DNA of 62,351 bases from the NCBI GenBank assembly GCA_017941235.1, contig JAGAWU010000029.1:1-62351 (forward strand). The letters run 5' to 3'. This DNA comes from Bacilli bacterium (lineage in GTDB: Bacteria > Bacillota_I > Bacilli_A > RF39 > UBA660). The translations under genes were made by a program, and so were the position numbers. Each line of letters starts with the position of its first letter. The first letter of the stretch is position 1. Below the pieces are notes generated by a model, which was given only the letters and a program-made list of their open reading frames with translations, was not told the origin of the DNA and did no database searches. Positions 15,581 through 24,024 of this stretch are shown one piece after another.

Positions 15581-16875
15581 GTGATTTCTTCTAAAGCTCT
15601 TTGTAATTGATTATCATTTTCTTCTTTTGGATTTTCATAATAATCATCACTTAGTTCTACTTCTATAGTAGGTGCTATTCCTGTTTCGTTTATAGAATTT
15701 CCTTTAGGAGTTAACCATCTTTCTATTGTATATTTTATGCTTGCTCCTCCTTCTAGTTTTGTAGTTGTTTGTACAGTTCCTTTACCATAAGTAGTTGTTC
15801 CTATTACTTCTGCTCCGTAAGATTCTTTCAGTGCAGCTGCTAGGATTTCTGAAGCTGAGGCACTTCCTCCATTTACTAATACTGCTATTTTATATTGTTT
15901 AGTAGTTGTACCTGTTGAATAGTATTTTGTTTTCTTTCCTTTTCTTTCAACTTGGTATATTACATGACTCTTATCCATAAAGTTTGATATTATATCTGAT
16001 GCTTGATCTAGGTATCCACCTGTATTACCTCTAACATCGATTATTAGTTGTTCCATACCATCTTTTTCAAGTTTATCTAATTCATTTTTAAATTGTGTAC
16101 CAGTATTTTTAGCAAATATACTTAATGTTATTATTCCTACTTTTTTACCATCTTTTTCAATTATTTTACCTTCAACTGATGGTATATCAATTACTTCTAG
16201 TGTAATATCGAAACTTTTTTCTTCATCTCCTCTTTTTACTACTATTACAGCTTTATCTTTTTTCTTAATCATTCTTACTGTTTCATCTGCTGTTTTTCCT
16301 TCTGTCTTTTTGCCATTAACTTTTATTATATAATCATTTTCTTTTAATCCTGCCTTTTCAGCTGGTGATTTTTTAAATATTCCAACTATTTTAATTCCAT
16401 CATCTGTTTGTTGTATAGTGGCACCTATTCCTTTGTATGTTCCTTCCATTGTTTGATTAAATGATTCAGTTTCTTTTTCATCCATATAGATAGAATGTGG
16501 ATCACCTAAATAATCAAACATCCCATTTATTGCTGCTTCAACTAGTTTTTTCTTATTTACTTTCTTATAGTAATTATTTGTTACAGTAGTGTAAGTAGTT
16601 ATAAATTCTCTTATTTCTTTAGAATTTGTTTTATTATTAGATTTAGTAGTTATAAATGTTCCTGAAAATATACCCACTATTAAGGCTATTAAAGTTATTA
16701 TAACTACTTCTGTAGTAGAGAAAAAATCTTTTTCTTTATTTTTTTGCTTTTCTTTTTTATTCTTTTCATATATTTCTTTTTTAGTTATTTTCTCTTTATT
16801 AGTATCTTTTTCTTTAACTTCTTTTTTTATTTTATTATTTTTCTTAGTTGTATCTTTTTTACTTTTATTTGCCAT
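15568..16875 (-). CDS. S41 C-terminal processing peptidase with PDZ domain (CtpA/CtpB-like)
   Basis: This 435-residue protein has a very Lys-rich cytoplasmic N-terminus (1-50) and one membrane helix (about 56-76). Outside the cell it has a PDZ domain (about 130-205, GIGATIQQ...SPAEKAGLKENDYI) and an S41 protease domain. The Ser-Lys-Gln catalytic set is intact: Ser340 in NGGSASASE, Lys365 in YGKGTVQ, and Gln369. The 25- and 4-residue spacings match CtpB. Known role: regulated proteolysis of exported or membrane proteins at their C-termini. A GAGGTGA site precedes the ATG. It is convergent with the sortase gene. Confidence 0.94.
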   Translation of the reverse strand: MANKSKKDTTKKNNKIKKEVKEKDTNKEKITKKEIYEKNKKEKQKNKEKDFFSTTEVVIITLIALIVGIFSGTFITTKSNNKTNSKEIREFITTYTTVTNNYYKKVNKKKLVEAAINGMFDYLGDPHSIYMDEKETESFNQTMEGTYKGIGATIQQTDDGIKIVGIFKKSPAEKAGLKENDYIIKVNGKKTEGKTADETVRMIKKKDKAVIVVKRGDEEKSFDITLEVIDIPSVEGKIIEKDGKKVGIITLSIFAKNTGTQFKNELDKLEKDGMEQLIIDVRGNTGGYLDQASDIISNFMDKSHVIYQVERKGKKTKYYSTGTTTKQYKIAVLVNGGSASASEILAAALKESYGAEVIGTTTYGKGTVQTTTKLEGGASIKYTIERWLTPKGNSINETGIAPTIEVELSDDYYENPKEENDNQLQRALEEITKSN

Positions 16876-16922
16876 TTTATCACCTCAGTATTCAATATAT
16901 ATATAATATCATAATATTTTAG

Positions 16923-16950
16923 AAAAAAAAAGATAGTTAATACTATCTTT
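16923..16950 (-). terminator. Terminator after tRNA-Asn
   Basis: AAAGATAGT / ACTATCTTT is followed by nine T on the minus strand, a few nucleotides beyond the tRNA 3' end. Confidence 0.8.
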
Positions 16951-16959
16951 AAATACATA

Positions 16960-17036
16960 TGGCGCCTCAACTAGGACTTGAACCTAGGACCCCTTGATTA
17001 ACAGTCAAGTGCTCTAACCAACTGAGCTATTGAGGC
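16960..17036 (-). tRNA. tRNA-Asn (anticodon GTT)
   Basis: A complete 77-nt tRNA with encoded CCA is read on the minus strand. The acceptor stem GCCTCAA / TTGAGGC has seven pairs and a G discriminator. The D arm is AGCTCAGTTGGTTAGAGC, the anticodon stem CTTGA/TCAAG has loop CTGTTAA giving anticodon GTT, and the T arm is GGTTCAAGTCC. It begins 12 nt after the stop codon of the upstream membrane protein gene and is followed by a terminator, so it may be co-transcribed with that gene. Confidence 0.97.
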
Positions 17037-17048
17037 ATGAAGAGTAGA

Positions 17049-17585
17049 TTATTCTACTCCTAAATAACCTTTTAAATCTTCTGTGATATATTCTACTATT
17101 TTTCCATCTTTAATATGAATAATAGTTGTTTTACTAATCTTTAATTCACTAGCTTCTTTTGCTTCGGAATTATCTTCATTTTCACTTCTGTAATTCTTAT
17201 TTAAACCTTCATTCATATCAACAGTATAAAGTGTAAGTGAATCTTTCTTATCTTTATAATTAGATATAATTGTATGATTTTCTTCTACAGATTCATCTTT
17301 ACTATTATAGAAGAATACTAAATATTCTTTTTTCTTTTGTGTAAAGGATTCTCCTGCTAGAATTTCACTATATTGAATAGGTGTATTACTAGTTCTATTA
17401 ATTTTTGATTGCTTCTTTAAGATTCCAATTGTTAATAAATAGAATAATCCAAATAAAACCCCAATTACAAGTATTACTATTAATACTTTTTTTATTGTTA
17501 AGTTTTCTCCTTCATATTGTCTATCTATCTTGGCATGTTGACTTCTTAAATTCTTATTTCTTTGTCCTTTTCTTTTTTTCCCCAT
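17049..17585 (-). CDS. Membrane-anchored thioredoxin-like protein lacking CxxC
   Basis: This 178-residue protein has a basic cytoplasmic N-terminus (1-29), one membrane helix (about 31-53) and an extracellular domain. The domain pattern (EYLVFFYNS; SLTLYTVDMNEG; LKISKTTIIHIKDGKIVEYI) follows the beta-alpha-beta order of a thioredoxin fold. The redox CxxC is absent: the FFYNSKDES stretch has no cysteine. A redox role is therefore unlikely, and a binding role is possible. The assignment rests on strand pattern and is tentative. Its stop codon lies within a short palindrome (17042-17059), immediately before tRNA-Asn. Confidence 0.55.
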   Translation of the reverse strand: MGKKRKGQRNKNLRSQHAKIDRQYEGENLTIKKVLIVILVIGVLFGLFYLLTIGILKKQSKINRTSNTPIQYSEILAGESFTQKKKEYLVFFYNSKDESVEENHTIISNYKDKKDSLTLYTVDMNEGLNKNYRSENEDNSEAKEASELKISKTTIIHIKDGKIVEYITEDLKGYLGVE

Positions 17586-17639
17586 ATAATATCACCGACC
17601 AATAAAAGTATATCATATATTGATTAAAAAAGTAAAGTT

Positions 17640-18623
17640 TTATTTCATAGTTGGTAGACTGCTTATTGAAGATGCTATTTCAATTAGTTCATCTTGATTC
17701 AGTACATCACTAACCATATAGTATTCTATTCCTCCTGATGTCCAATTTAGAGAGTTTTCACCTAATACTCCTATACTATCTTGTAGTATAAATGGTTCTC
17801 CATTTGCTGGTACTACTGTAAATTCATCAAACACGTTTGCTGTCTCTTCTACTAATAGGAATGGTTTTTCTCCTTCAAATGTTAATATTACCCTTTCTCC
17901 TCCTGTTTTGGTAACTTTTTCCTCATTTGATAATTTTGTTCCACTTGGTAATACTAATGGATAGATACTATCTTGGAGTTTCATTGTTTCTTTTTCAGTT
18001 ACTTTGTTTTTATCCATTACTGTATCTAAATCAAAATAATTCTTTTTAAAAGTTGGAGAATAGTCTATATCTTTAAACTTCATTGTCATTAGTGGTGTAT
18101 TATTTTCATCTTTTACTTTTACTTCTTTAAATTTTAAGTTTTTATCCAATTTTATATCTTGTTTTACTAGTTTTCTATTATTTGGATAATTTACATTAGT
18201 TCTAAAGAGATATTCTTTATCTAATTCTTTAAATTCTCTTTTTTCATCTGCTTTAATATCATTAATTAGTGATTGAAGTAGATATATTTGTGAATTATTA
18301 TAAGGCCAATCACTTTGAAATTTAAAGCTTTTATTTAGTGCAGGTGTTACTACAAAAATACCTTCGCTATTCTTTAATATTATTTGCTCATGATTATTAG
18401 CTTTATTCAATAAATTTACTTTATAGTTATCCGGCTTTTTATAGGATACTTTTATATCATAGTTATAAACTTCATCATTATTAACTATTTCTAAGTTTCC
18501 TTCTAAGTCATAACTTCTTTCATTAATCTTTTTATCTAGTGAGTTAATAATATCATTTTGATTATATTTTCCGCATCCTGCAAAAAGTAAACATATAAGT
18601 ATTAATACTATTATTTTTTTCAT
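17640..18623 (-). CDS. LolA-like lipoprotein
   Basis: This 327-residue lipoprotein has signal and lipobox LLFAGC, with Cys17 as the lipidation site for Lgt. The mature part starts with alternating strands of the LolA/LppX type (SYDLEGNLEIVNNDEVYNYDIKVSYKKPDNYKV), found in Gram-positive lipoproteins annotated as outer-membrane lipoprotein-sorting homologues. A C-terminal DUF4367-like segment (about 225-320) ends with a GGIEYYMVSD strand. It is anchored on the outer face of the membrane. The function is unknown; lipid or peptide binding is possible. GAGGTGA precedes the ATG. Confidence 0.75.
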   Translation of the reverse strand: MKKIIVLILICLLFAGCGKYNQNDIINSLDKKINERSYDLEGNLEIVNNDEVYNYDIKVSYKKPDNYKVNLLNKANNHEQIILKNSEGIFVVTPALNKSFKFQSDWPYNNSQIYLLQSLINDIKADEKREFKELDKEYLFRTNVNYPNNRKLVKQDIKLDKNLKFKEVKVKDENNTPLMTMKFKDIDYSPTFKKNYFDLDTVMDKNKVTEKETMKLQDSIYPLVLPSGTKLSNEEKVTKTGGERVILTFEGEKPFLLVEETANVFDEFTVVPANGEPFILQDSIGVLGENSLNWTSGGIEYYMVSDVLNQDELIEIASSISSLPTMK

Positions 18624-18732
18624 TTATTCACCTCTAATTGTATTTCAATTTAAATATATGATATTTATTTTCTTTTATTCGTATATTTTATGAATACTTG
18701 TAAATAATAATTTTAGAGGAAAGGATGGTAAT

Positions 18733-18927
18733 ATGGAAATTTTAAAAAAAATAGCACTTGTACTAGTTATTATTGGTGCAATTAACTGGCTTCTTGTAGG
18801 TGCATTTGAGTTTGATTTAGTTGCTACTATATTTGGTGGTACAACAACTATGCTTGCAAGAATTGTTTATATATTAGTTGGAATTAGTGGACTAATTTCA
18901 ATATCAATTTTCTTTGATGAAAAATAA
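18733..18927 (+). CDS. DUF378 family small membrane protein
   Basis: This 64-residue, two-helix membrane protein contains the DUF378 signature IIGAINWLLVGAFEFDLVATIFGG and a second helix VYILVGISGL. The length is typical. The function is unknown. AGAGGAAAGG precedes the ATG. It stands between divergent and convergent neighbours with its own terminator, so it is an independent transcript. Confidence 0.9.
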   Translation: MEILKKIALVLVIIGAINWLLVGAFEFDLVATIFGGTTTMLARIVYILVGISGLISISIFFDEK

Positions 18928-18957
18928 AAACTACAATGAAAATTTCATTGTAGTTTC
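18928..18957. terminator. Bidirectional terminator between DUF378 gene and cdaR
   Basis: AAACTACAATGAAA and TTCATTGTAGTTT form a long hairpin flanked by A and T runs. It serves both convergent genes. Confidence 0.8.
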
Positions 18958-18959
18958 TT

Positions 18960-20315
18960 TTATTTTTCAGTAATTCTGATTTTTACTTTCTTTGTTTTAG
19001 AAGTATAAGATAGTTTTAAGTCATCACCTTTAACTTTAACTTCTACTTCATGCTCACCTACACCATAACCTTTTAAATCAATGTATGCTTTAATATTTTG
19101 AGCTGAAATATTATCTATTGTGTTTTTACTTCCGTTTACTACTACAGTTACTGTACTATCTTCTCTGTTAATAGCTTGTACTGCGTATTTACTATCTAAG
19201 TTTTCTGTTTCTATAGGTATATTAGTAAATTCTTTACTTACAGAAGCATCAAGTTCTACTTTAATAGTAATTGTTTTAGTACTTAGTTCAGTTATTCCAG
19301 AAGGTTTAGTTAATGTAATATTATATTTCTTATCACTTTCTAATCCTTTTACATCTATTGGAACTTCAATTGAATCAATTCCAGATACTACATCTTCTTC
19401 ACCATAAATAGTTACTTTGTTAATACTTGGTGTAATTGATTTAATTGATTTACCAAATGCTAAGTCACCCTTAGGTATTACTTTGATATCTACTTCTTTA
19501 CTTGGAGAAGTAATTGTTAATGTAGCTTCTATTGTTGATGGAACTATTTCAACGTCAACTATTTCACCTTTATTATCATAAGCTACTAGTGGTACATCTT
19601 TTACTTTTATTTCTCCTGCTTTTGGATTGTTTAAGTTATTTACATCAATTAGTGCTTTAACAGTAGCAACTTTCTTTAATTTGTATTCAGCACCTTTAAT
19701 AATAACATTATCCCTACTTAGTTCTACGTCTTTTATATAAAGTTTTGAATCTAAGTTATCTTTATGTAAGATATCATATGTTAAGGATTTAGTTTGTGAT
19801 ACTTTTTCATAAATTGTTACTGTAACAGTTGATGGGTCAAGTCTATAATCAACTGATTTTAACTGTTGTGAATACTTTAAGTTTACTTTGTGATTACCTG
19901 GTTTTAATCCTGTTAAATCAACTGTTACACCAGAAGATGGTGTTTGTTTTGCTAGGAATATATGTCTTTTTTGACCAATTAGTGTAATATCTACAGTTGA
20001 TGGTAATCCTTCTACAACATATAATTCTTCATTAAATGATGGTGTTACTTTTTGTTTGTATAAAACTTCTGCATATTGATCAATTGTAACATTTTTATTT
20101 CTATCTATTAAATAGAAAGTTGTGAATGCCAAAAGTAGTGAAATAACTATTAATGTAGATTTTTTATTTAATAGTTTTTCTAAACTTTTATTATTATTTT
20201 TTCCTAAATTAATTATCATCAAAATAAATTTTGTTATTGGCGTTATTATCCATTTATCAAAGACAGAATAAATACCATGAAATATGTTTGCAAAAATCTT
20301 AATTATCTTCTTCAT
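18960..20315 (-). CDS. cdaR: CdaA regulatory protein CdaR (YbbR domains)
   Basis: This 451-residue protein has one membrane helix (about 50-68) followed by a large extracellular part made of several YbbR repeats (recognisable by recurring VTIYG/VTVVVNG and PVEVKLxG-like strands). Known role: it binds and modulates the diadenylate cyclase CdaA. It overlaps the cdaA 3' end by 17 nt, with its Shine-Dalgarno inside cdaA, so the two are translationally coupled. No glmM gene follows, unlike the common cdaA-cdaR-glmM order. Confidence 0.92.
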   Translation of the reverse strand: MKKIIKIFANIFHGIYSVFDKWIITPITKFILMIINLGKNNNKSLEKLLNKKSTLIVISLLLAFTTFYLIDRNKNVTIDQYAEVLYKQKVTPSFNEELYVVEGLPSTVDITLIGQKRHIFLAKQTPSSGVTVDLTGLKPGNHKVNLKYSQQLKSVDYRLDPSTVTVTIYEKVSQTKSLTYDILHKDNLDSKLYIKDVELSRDNVIIKGAEYKLKKVATVKALIDVNNLNNPKAGEIKVKDVPLVAYDNKGEIVDVEIVPSTIEATLTITSPSKEVDIKVIPKGDLAFGKSIKSITPSINKVTIYGEEDVVSGIDSIEVPIDVKGLESDKKYNITLTKPSGITELSTKTITIKVELDASVSKEFTNIPIETENLDSKYAVQAINREDSTVTVVVNGSKNTIDNISAQNIKAYIDLKGYGVGEHEVEVKVKGDDLKLSYTSKTKKVKIRITEK

Positions 20316-21144
20316 ATATCTCTTCCTCTTCTATAAATTCTTCATCTATTTCTTCATCTTCTAGTGATTCTTTCTTTGGTCTTAATTCATCAATTAACAT
20401 CATTCTTACATCATCAATTGTAAGATTGTAATATAATTCTCCTTTTATAGAAATAGACATCCTTCCTGTTTCTTCAGAAACAACTAATGCTATACAATCT
20501 GTTTCTTCTGTAATACCAACTGCAGCTCTGTGTCTAGTACCAAGTCTTTTATTTAATTTTGAACTTGTACTAGTTGGGAATACTGCACCCGCGCATGAAA
20601 TTCTATCTCCTTGAATTATTACTCCACCATCATGAAGTGGATTGTTTGGGAAGAATATTGATATTAGTAAATCACTAGATATATCAGCATATAATTTTTT
20701 TCCTCTATCTATATAATTCCCTAGACTTATATCTCTTTCAATTACTATTAATGCACCAATTTTAGATTTTCTAAGTGTTTCCATAGCACTAACTATTTGA
20801 TAAACTACTTTTTCTCTTTCATCAACGGTTAATACTTTATGGCGACCTAATAATTGATTTCTTCCTAATTGCTCTAAAATATTTCTTATTTCTGGTTGGA
20901 AAATAATTATTAATGCTAATGGTCCATACATGATAACATATTCAAGTATTAAACCTAATGTTGTAAATCCAAATATTGTACTTATAACTTTTAAAAATAT
21001 TATTATTATTACACCTTTAAAAATAAGTGATAATTTTACATTGTTCTTTATGTTTTTTAATATAAAATAAAATATCATCCAAACTAAAGAAATATCAATT
21101 AACTTCTTTATTATGGAAACTAAGTCTGTCATTGTTATATTCAT
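20299..21144 (-). CDS. cdaA: Diadenylate cyclase CdaA
   Basis: This 281-residue membrane enzyme makes cyclic di-AMP from two ATP. Three N-terminal helices (about 8-30, 38-58 and 62-82) precede the DAC domain. Active-site motifs are DGG at 172-174 (usually DGA in this family) and RHR at 204-206 (GTRHRAAVG). The C-terminal tail is strikingly acidic (EEDEEIDEEFIEEEE). I chose the ATG at 21144, 6 nt after AAGGAG; an earlier in-frame ATG overlaps that site. Together with cdaR this is the c-di-AMP synthesis unit for turgor and potassium control. Confidence 0.95.
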   Translation of the reverse strand: MNITMTDLVSIIKKLIDISLVWMIFYFILKNIKNNVKLSLIFKGVIIIIFLKVISTIFGFTTLGLILEYVIMYGPLALIIIFQPEIRNILEQLGRNQLLGRHKVLTVDEREKVVYQIVSAMETLRKSKIGALIVIERDISLGNYIDRGKKLYADISSDLLISIFFPNNPLHDGGVIIQGDRISCAGAVFPTSTSSKLNKRLGTRHRAAVGITEETDCIALVVSEETGRMSISIKGELYYNLTIDDVRMMLIDELRPKKESLEDEEIDEEFIEEEEIYEEDN

Positions 21145-21411
21145 ATTAAACTCCTTATACATTTATATAATACTACTAATTATAGTTATTTTTATTTTTT
21201 GTATGTCAGAGATTTAGAGGTAATTATATTAAACTTATTATTAAAAAAATCACACTCAATAGCAAATCCCCATACATATTAATATAATAACATTTTTATA
21301 AGTTTATTACAACTACTAATTAGTTACTAGAATATTAAAATAGTATTTTTTTTATTGATTAAATTCATACTTATGCACTCTTATTACATTTTAATTCATT
21401 TAAATGTATAT

Positions 21412-21444
21412 AAAAAAATAATAGTTTTTTATAACTATTATTTT
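21412..21444 (-). terminator. Terminator of trxB-trxA
   Basis: The 10-bp stem AATAATAGTT / AACTATTATT is followed by a T run on the minus strand. The region 21145-21411 between it and cdaA holds no gene that I can see, only AT-rich promoter-like sequence. Confidence 0.75.
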
Positions 21445-21447
21445 ATA

Positions 21448-21750
21448 CTATTTTATAAATTCTTCTAACTCTTCTTTTTGTATAAAGCCTACTTGTTTTT
21501 TTAATAGCTTTCCATCTTCAAATACTAATATTGTTGGTATAGACATAATACCATATTCTCTTGATACTTCTTCTGCATCGTCTACATCTAACTTATAGAA
21601 TTCTACATCTTCTAGTGAGCTTGCTACTTCATCAATAATTGGTGATAGCATTCTGCAAGGTCCACACCATGTAGCATAACAATCTACTACTACTTTTTTA
21701 CCTTTAATTTTATCTTTAAACTCATTTTCTTTTATTTCTACTACTTTCAT
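21448..21750 (-). CDS. trxA: Thioredoxin
   Basis: This 100-residue cytosolic dithiol protein has the classical active site WCGPC (Cys29/Cys32) and the conserved cis-Pro loop SIPTILVF. Length and motifs are those of TrxA. It lies one base after trxB, with GGAGG inside the trxB end, so the two are coupled. It passes electrons from thioredoxin reductase to ribonucleotide reductase, peroxidases and other targets. Confidence 0.97.
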   Translation of the reverse strand: MKVVEIKENEFKDKIKGKKVVVDCYATWCGPCRMLSPIIDEVASSLEDVEFYKLDVDDAEEVSREYGIMSIPTILVFEDGKLLKKQVGFIQKEELEEFIK

Positions 21751-21751
21751 A

Positions 21752-22645
21752 TTAATCCTCCATTTCTTTTATAGCCATTGTTGCTGCTATTGATCCATCT
21801 GATACTGCTGTAGTTAATTGTCTTAGTGTTTTTACTCTGGCATCTCCAGCTACATATATTTTCTTTATATTTGTATGAACACCATCTTCTGATTCTATAT
21901 ATCCTTTATCATTTAGTTTAATTATATTTGAAAATATTTCATTTTTAGGTTCTTGACCTATAGCAATAAATAAACCATCTATTTCAAGTGTTTGCTTTTC
22001 ATTATTACTATTTTCTAGTTCAATACTTTCAAGTTTTTCTTCACCATTTATTTTAATTATATTTGAATTTAATATGATTTCTATATTCTTTTTATTATTT
22101 ATTTCAGTTAAATACTTATTTTCTCCTCTAAACTCATCTCTTCTATGTATCAAATATACTTTTTTAGCTATATCAGATAAATATATTGCATCTTCCAAAG
22201 CTGTATTTCCACCACCATTTACTGCAACTATTTTATTTTTAAAGAAGTTTCCATCACAAGTTGCACAATATGATACACCTTTTCCTATTAGTTTACCTTC
22301 GTTTTCTAGTTTTAATTTTCTGCTTTTTGAACCAGTTGCTATAATTATTGTTTTAGTTTTATACTCATTTTTATTTGTATATACATTTCTTTCTTCATCT
22401 ATTTTTACTACTGTTTCAAATTTTATTTCGCAATCTAATTTTTTTACTTGATTATATAAATTAGTAGCATAGTCAAAACCACTAATACTTTCAATTCCAG
22501 GATAATTTTCTACTTTAGAAGCATTTAGTATTTGTCCACCATAACTACTTGCTTCTAGTACTAATACTTTTTTATTTGCTCTTCTTGCATAAAGTGCAGC
22601 CGTTAACCCTGCTGGTCCTGCACCTATTATTATAATATCGTACAT
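21752..22645 (-). CDS. trxB: Thioredoxin reductase
   Basis: This 297-residue flavoprotein has an N-terminal FAD-binding GxGxxG motif (GAGPAGLTAALYA), the redox pair CATC (Cys127/Cys130), the NADPH-binding GGGNTALEDA motif and a C-terminal AGDAR FAD motif. It is of usual length. It uses NADPH to reduce thioredoxin encoded by the next gene. AAAGGAGGA precedes the ATG. The second dinucleotide motif GGGNTALEDA followed by HRRDEFR supports NADPH rather than ferredoxin use. Confidence 0.96.
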   Translation of the reverse strand: MYDIIIIGAGPAGLTAALYARRANKKVLVLEASSYGGQILNASKVENYPGIESISGFDYATNLYNQVKKLDCEIKFETVVKIDEERNVYTNKNEYKTKTIIIATGSKSRKLKLENEGKLIGKGVSYCATCDGNFFKNKIVAVNGGGNTALEDAIYLSDIAKKVYLIHRRDEFRGENKYLTEINNKKNIEIILNSNIIKINGEEKLESIELENSNNEKQTLEIDGLFIAIGQEPKNEIFSNIIKLNDKGYIESEDGVHTNIKKIYVAGDARVKTLRQLTTAVSDGSIAATMAIKEMED

Positions 22646-22707
22646 ACTTCCTCCTTTTTAAGTTTTATATAATTAAATTTTATTCAATTAAATTTAGTAT
22701 GTCAATT

Positions 22708-22737
22708 AAAAACTACTAGTGTTATATCTAGTAGTTT
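22708..22737 (-). terminator. Terminator of the XRE/88-residue gene pair
   Basis: AAACTACTAG / CTAGTAGTTT (10 bp, 8-nt loop) is followed by TTTT on the minus strand. Confidence 0.7.
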
Positions 22738-22767
22738 ACGTCATTTTAATAAATATATTCTAATATT

Positions 22768-23034
22768 TTAATCTTTATCTTTGAATGGATGTTTAATTTT
22801 CTCTTTCAATCCACTAGCAATAATTCCCATAGCTTTCTCATAAATATCTTCTGCTTCTTGTTCAGTAATACCGAGTCTTTCTACTAAATCATCAACTAGT
22901 TTAATTTTATTATTTTTACCAATAAAGCAATTATTTTCAATCACTTCATTTATTATTTCACACTTTTCCATATCAAATTTAGTTATTTCACTTAACTCTT
23001 TTAGAAAATCTGTCTTATTCATTTTCATCACCAT
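22768..23034 (-). CDS. Small helical protein coupled to an XRE regulator
   Basis: This 88-residue, all-helical protein belongs to a family I do not recognise. I chose the ATG at 23034 because AAAAGGA lies 7-8 nt upstream; it overlaps the end of the XRE gene by 20 nt in another frame. Conserved-looking elements are FLKELSEITKFDMEKC, NCFIGKNNKIKLVDDL and ITEQEAEDIYEKAM. It could be a partner of the membrane-anchored regulator, since the overlap fixes their synthesis together. No DNA-binding or catalytic motif is seen. Confidence 0.65.
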   Translation of the reverse strand: MVMKMNKTDFLKELSEITKFDMEKCEIINEVIENNCFIGKNNKIKLVDDLVERLGITEQEAEDIYEKAMGIIASGLKEKIKHPFKDKD

Positions 23035-23932
23035 ACATTTTTCCTTTTGAGTCTTTTTGAATTTCATATCCATATTCAAATATATAACCTAGTGCAGCTA
23101 TTACTAGAATAATTAGTACATCTATTAAGTTAATCTCTGATGTTATCTCTATACCAAATATTGCTGGGAATATAATACCTGTAACCATAGGAAGTACAAT
23201 TGCAATAATCATAAACTTTGTTATTTTATTAACATAAGTAACATTCTCTAGTGTAAATGGTGTATCACCATCATGAATATTCATAAATAATTTTTCTAGA
23301 TTTTTCAATGTAATACTACCTGCAAATAATGTAGCAATTAAACATACAATAACAATTTCTAGAAATATAATCATGTATTTAATCGAATGATTATCAACTA
23401 CTTTTTCTATTTTATCTATATCTCTATTATTAATTTTTTCTACTTCTTTTCCATTTTGTTTAAGAATAATTTTATCTGATTTTTTTTCATAGTTAATTTT
23501 TTCTTTAAATATAGTTATTTCATGCTTATTTGTATCAATCTTTGTATTGAATCCACAGAATCCTATACAAACCATTCCTATAATACAAGAGATAATACCT
23601 ACTATAGTTGCAATCTTTGCAATTCTTGCTATTACAAATATAGCTTTACTTAATCCTTTCAACTTTTTTTGTTTTTCTTTCTTTAATTTTACAACATTCA
23701 TTTTAATTTCTTCATCTAATGAATCAATGTCAATCATATTTTCTGTTATTAAATCTGTAATTTCACAATGAAATATTGTACAAAGTGCTATTATATTAGG
23801 CATTTCTGGATATGCTTCTCCTGTTTCCCATTTAGATACACTTTGTCTTGATACTCCTACTTTTTCTGCTAAAGTTTCTTGTGACATTTTTTTAGTTTTC
23901 CTTAATAATTTAAGATTGTCACCAAATTTCAT
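23015..23932 (-). CDS. Membrane-anchored XRE-family regulator
   Basis: This 305-residue protein has an N-terminal helix-turn-helix (about residues 5-58; MSQETLAEKVGVSRQSVSKWETGEAYP). A linker, a membrane helix (about 98-122), an extracytoplasmic loop (about 125-180) and further helices (about 185-205, 235-257 and 262-285) follow. I chose the ATG at 23932, preceded by AAAGGAGGAAA. HTH proteins with membrane domains probably sense envelope state and act on nearby promoters. The target is unknown. The small helical gene downstream overlaps its end. Confidence 0.85.
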   Translation of the reverse strand: MKFGDNLKLLRKTKKMSQETLAEKVGVSRQSVSKWETGEAYPEMPNIIALCTIFHCEITDLITENMIDIDSLDEEIKMNVVKLKKEKQKKLKGLSKAIFVIARIAKIATIVGIISCIIGMVCIGFCGFNTKIDTNKHEITIFKEKINYEKKSDKIILKQNGKEVEKINNRDIDKIEKVVDNHSIKYMIIFLEIVIVCLIATLFAGSITLKNLEKLFMNIHDGDTPFTLENVTYVNKITKFMIIAIVLPMVTGIIFPAIFGIEITSEINLIDVLIILVIAALGYIFEYGYEIQKDSKGKMYGDENE

Positions 23933-24024
23933 TAGATTTCCTCCTTTCAACACATTAATAATATGCTGAATTATATTTTTAAACTACCAATTTTAAGTTG
24001 CAAAATTATTTTGCTACTATAAGT

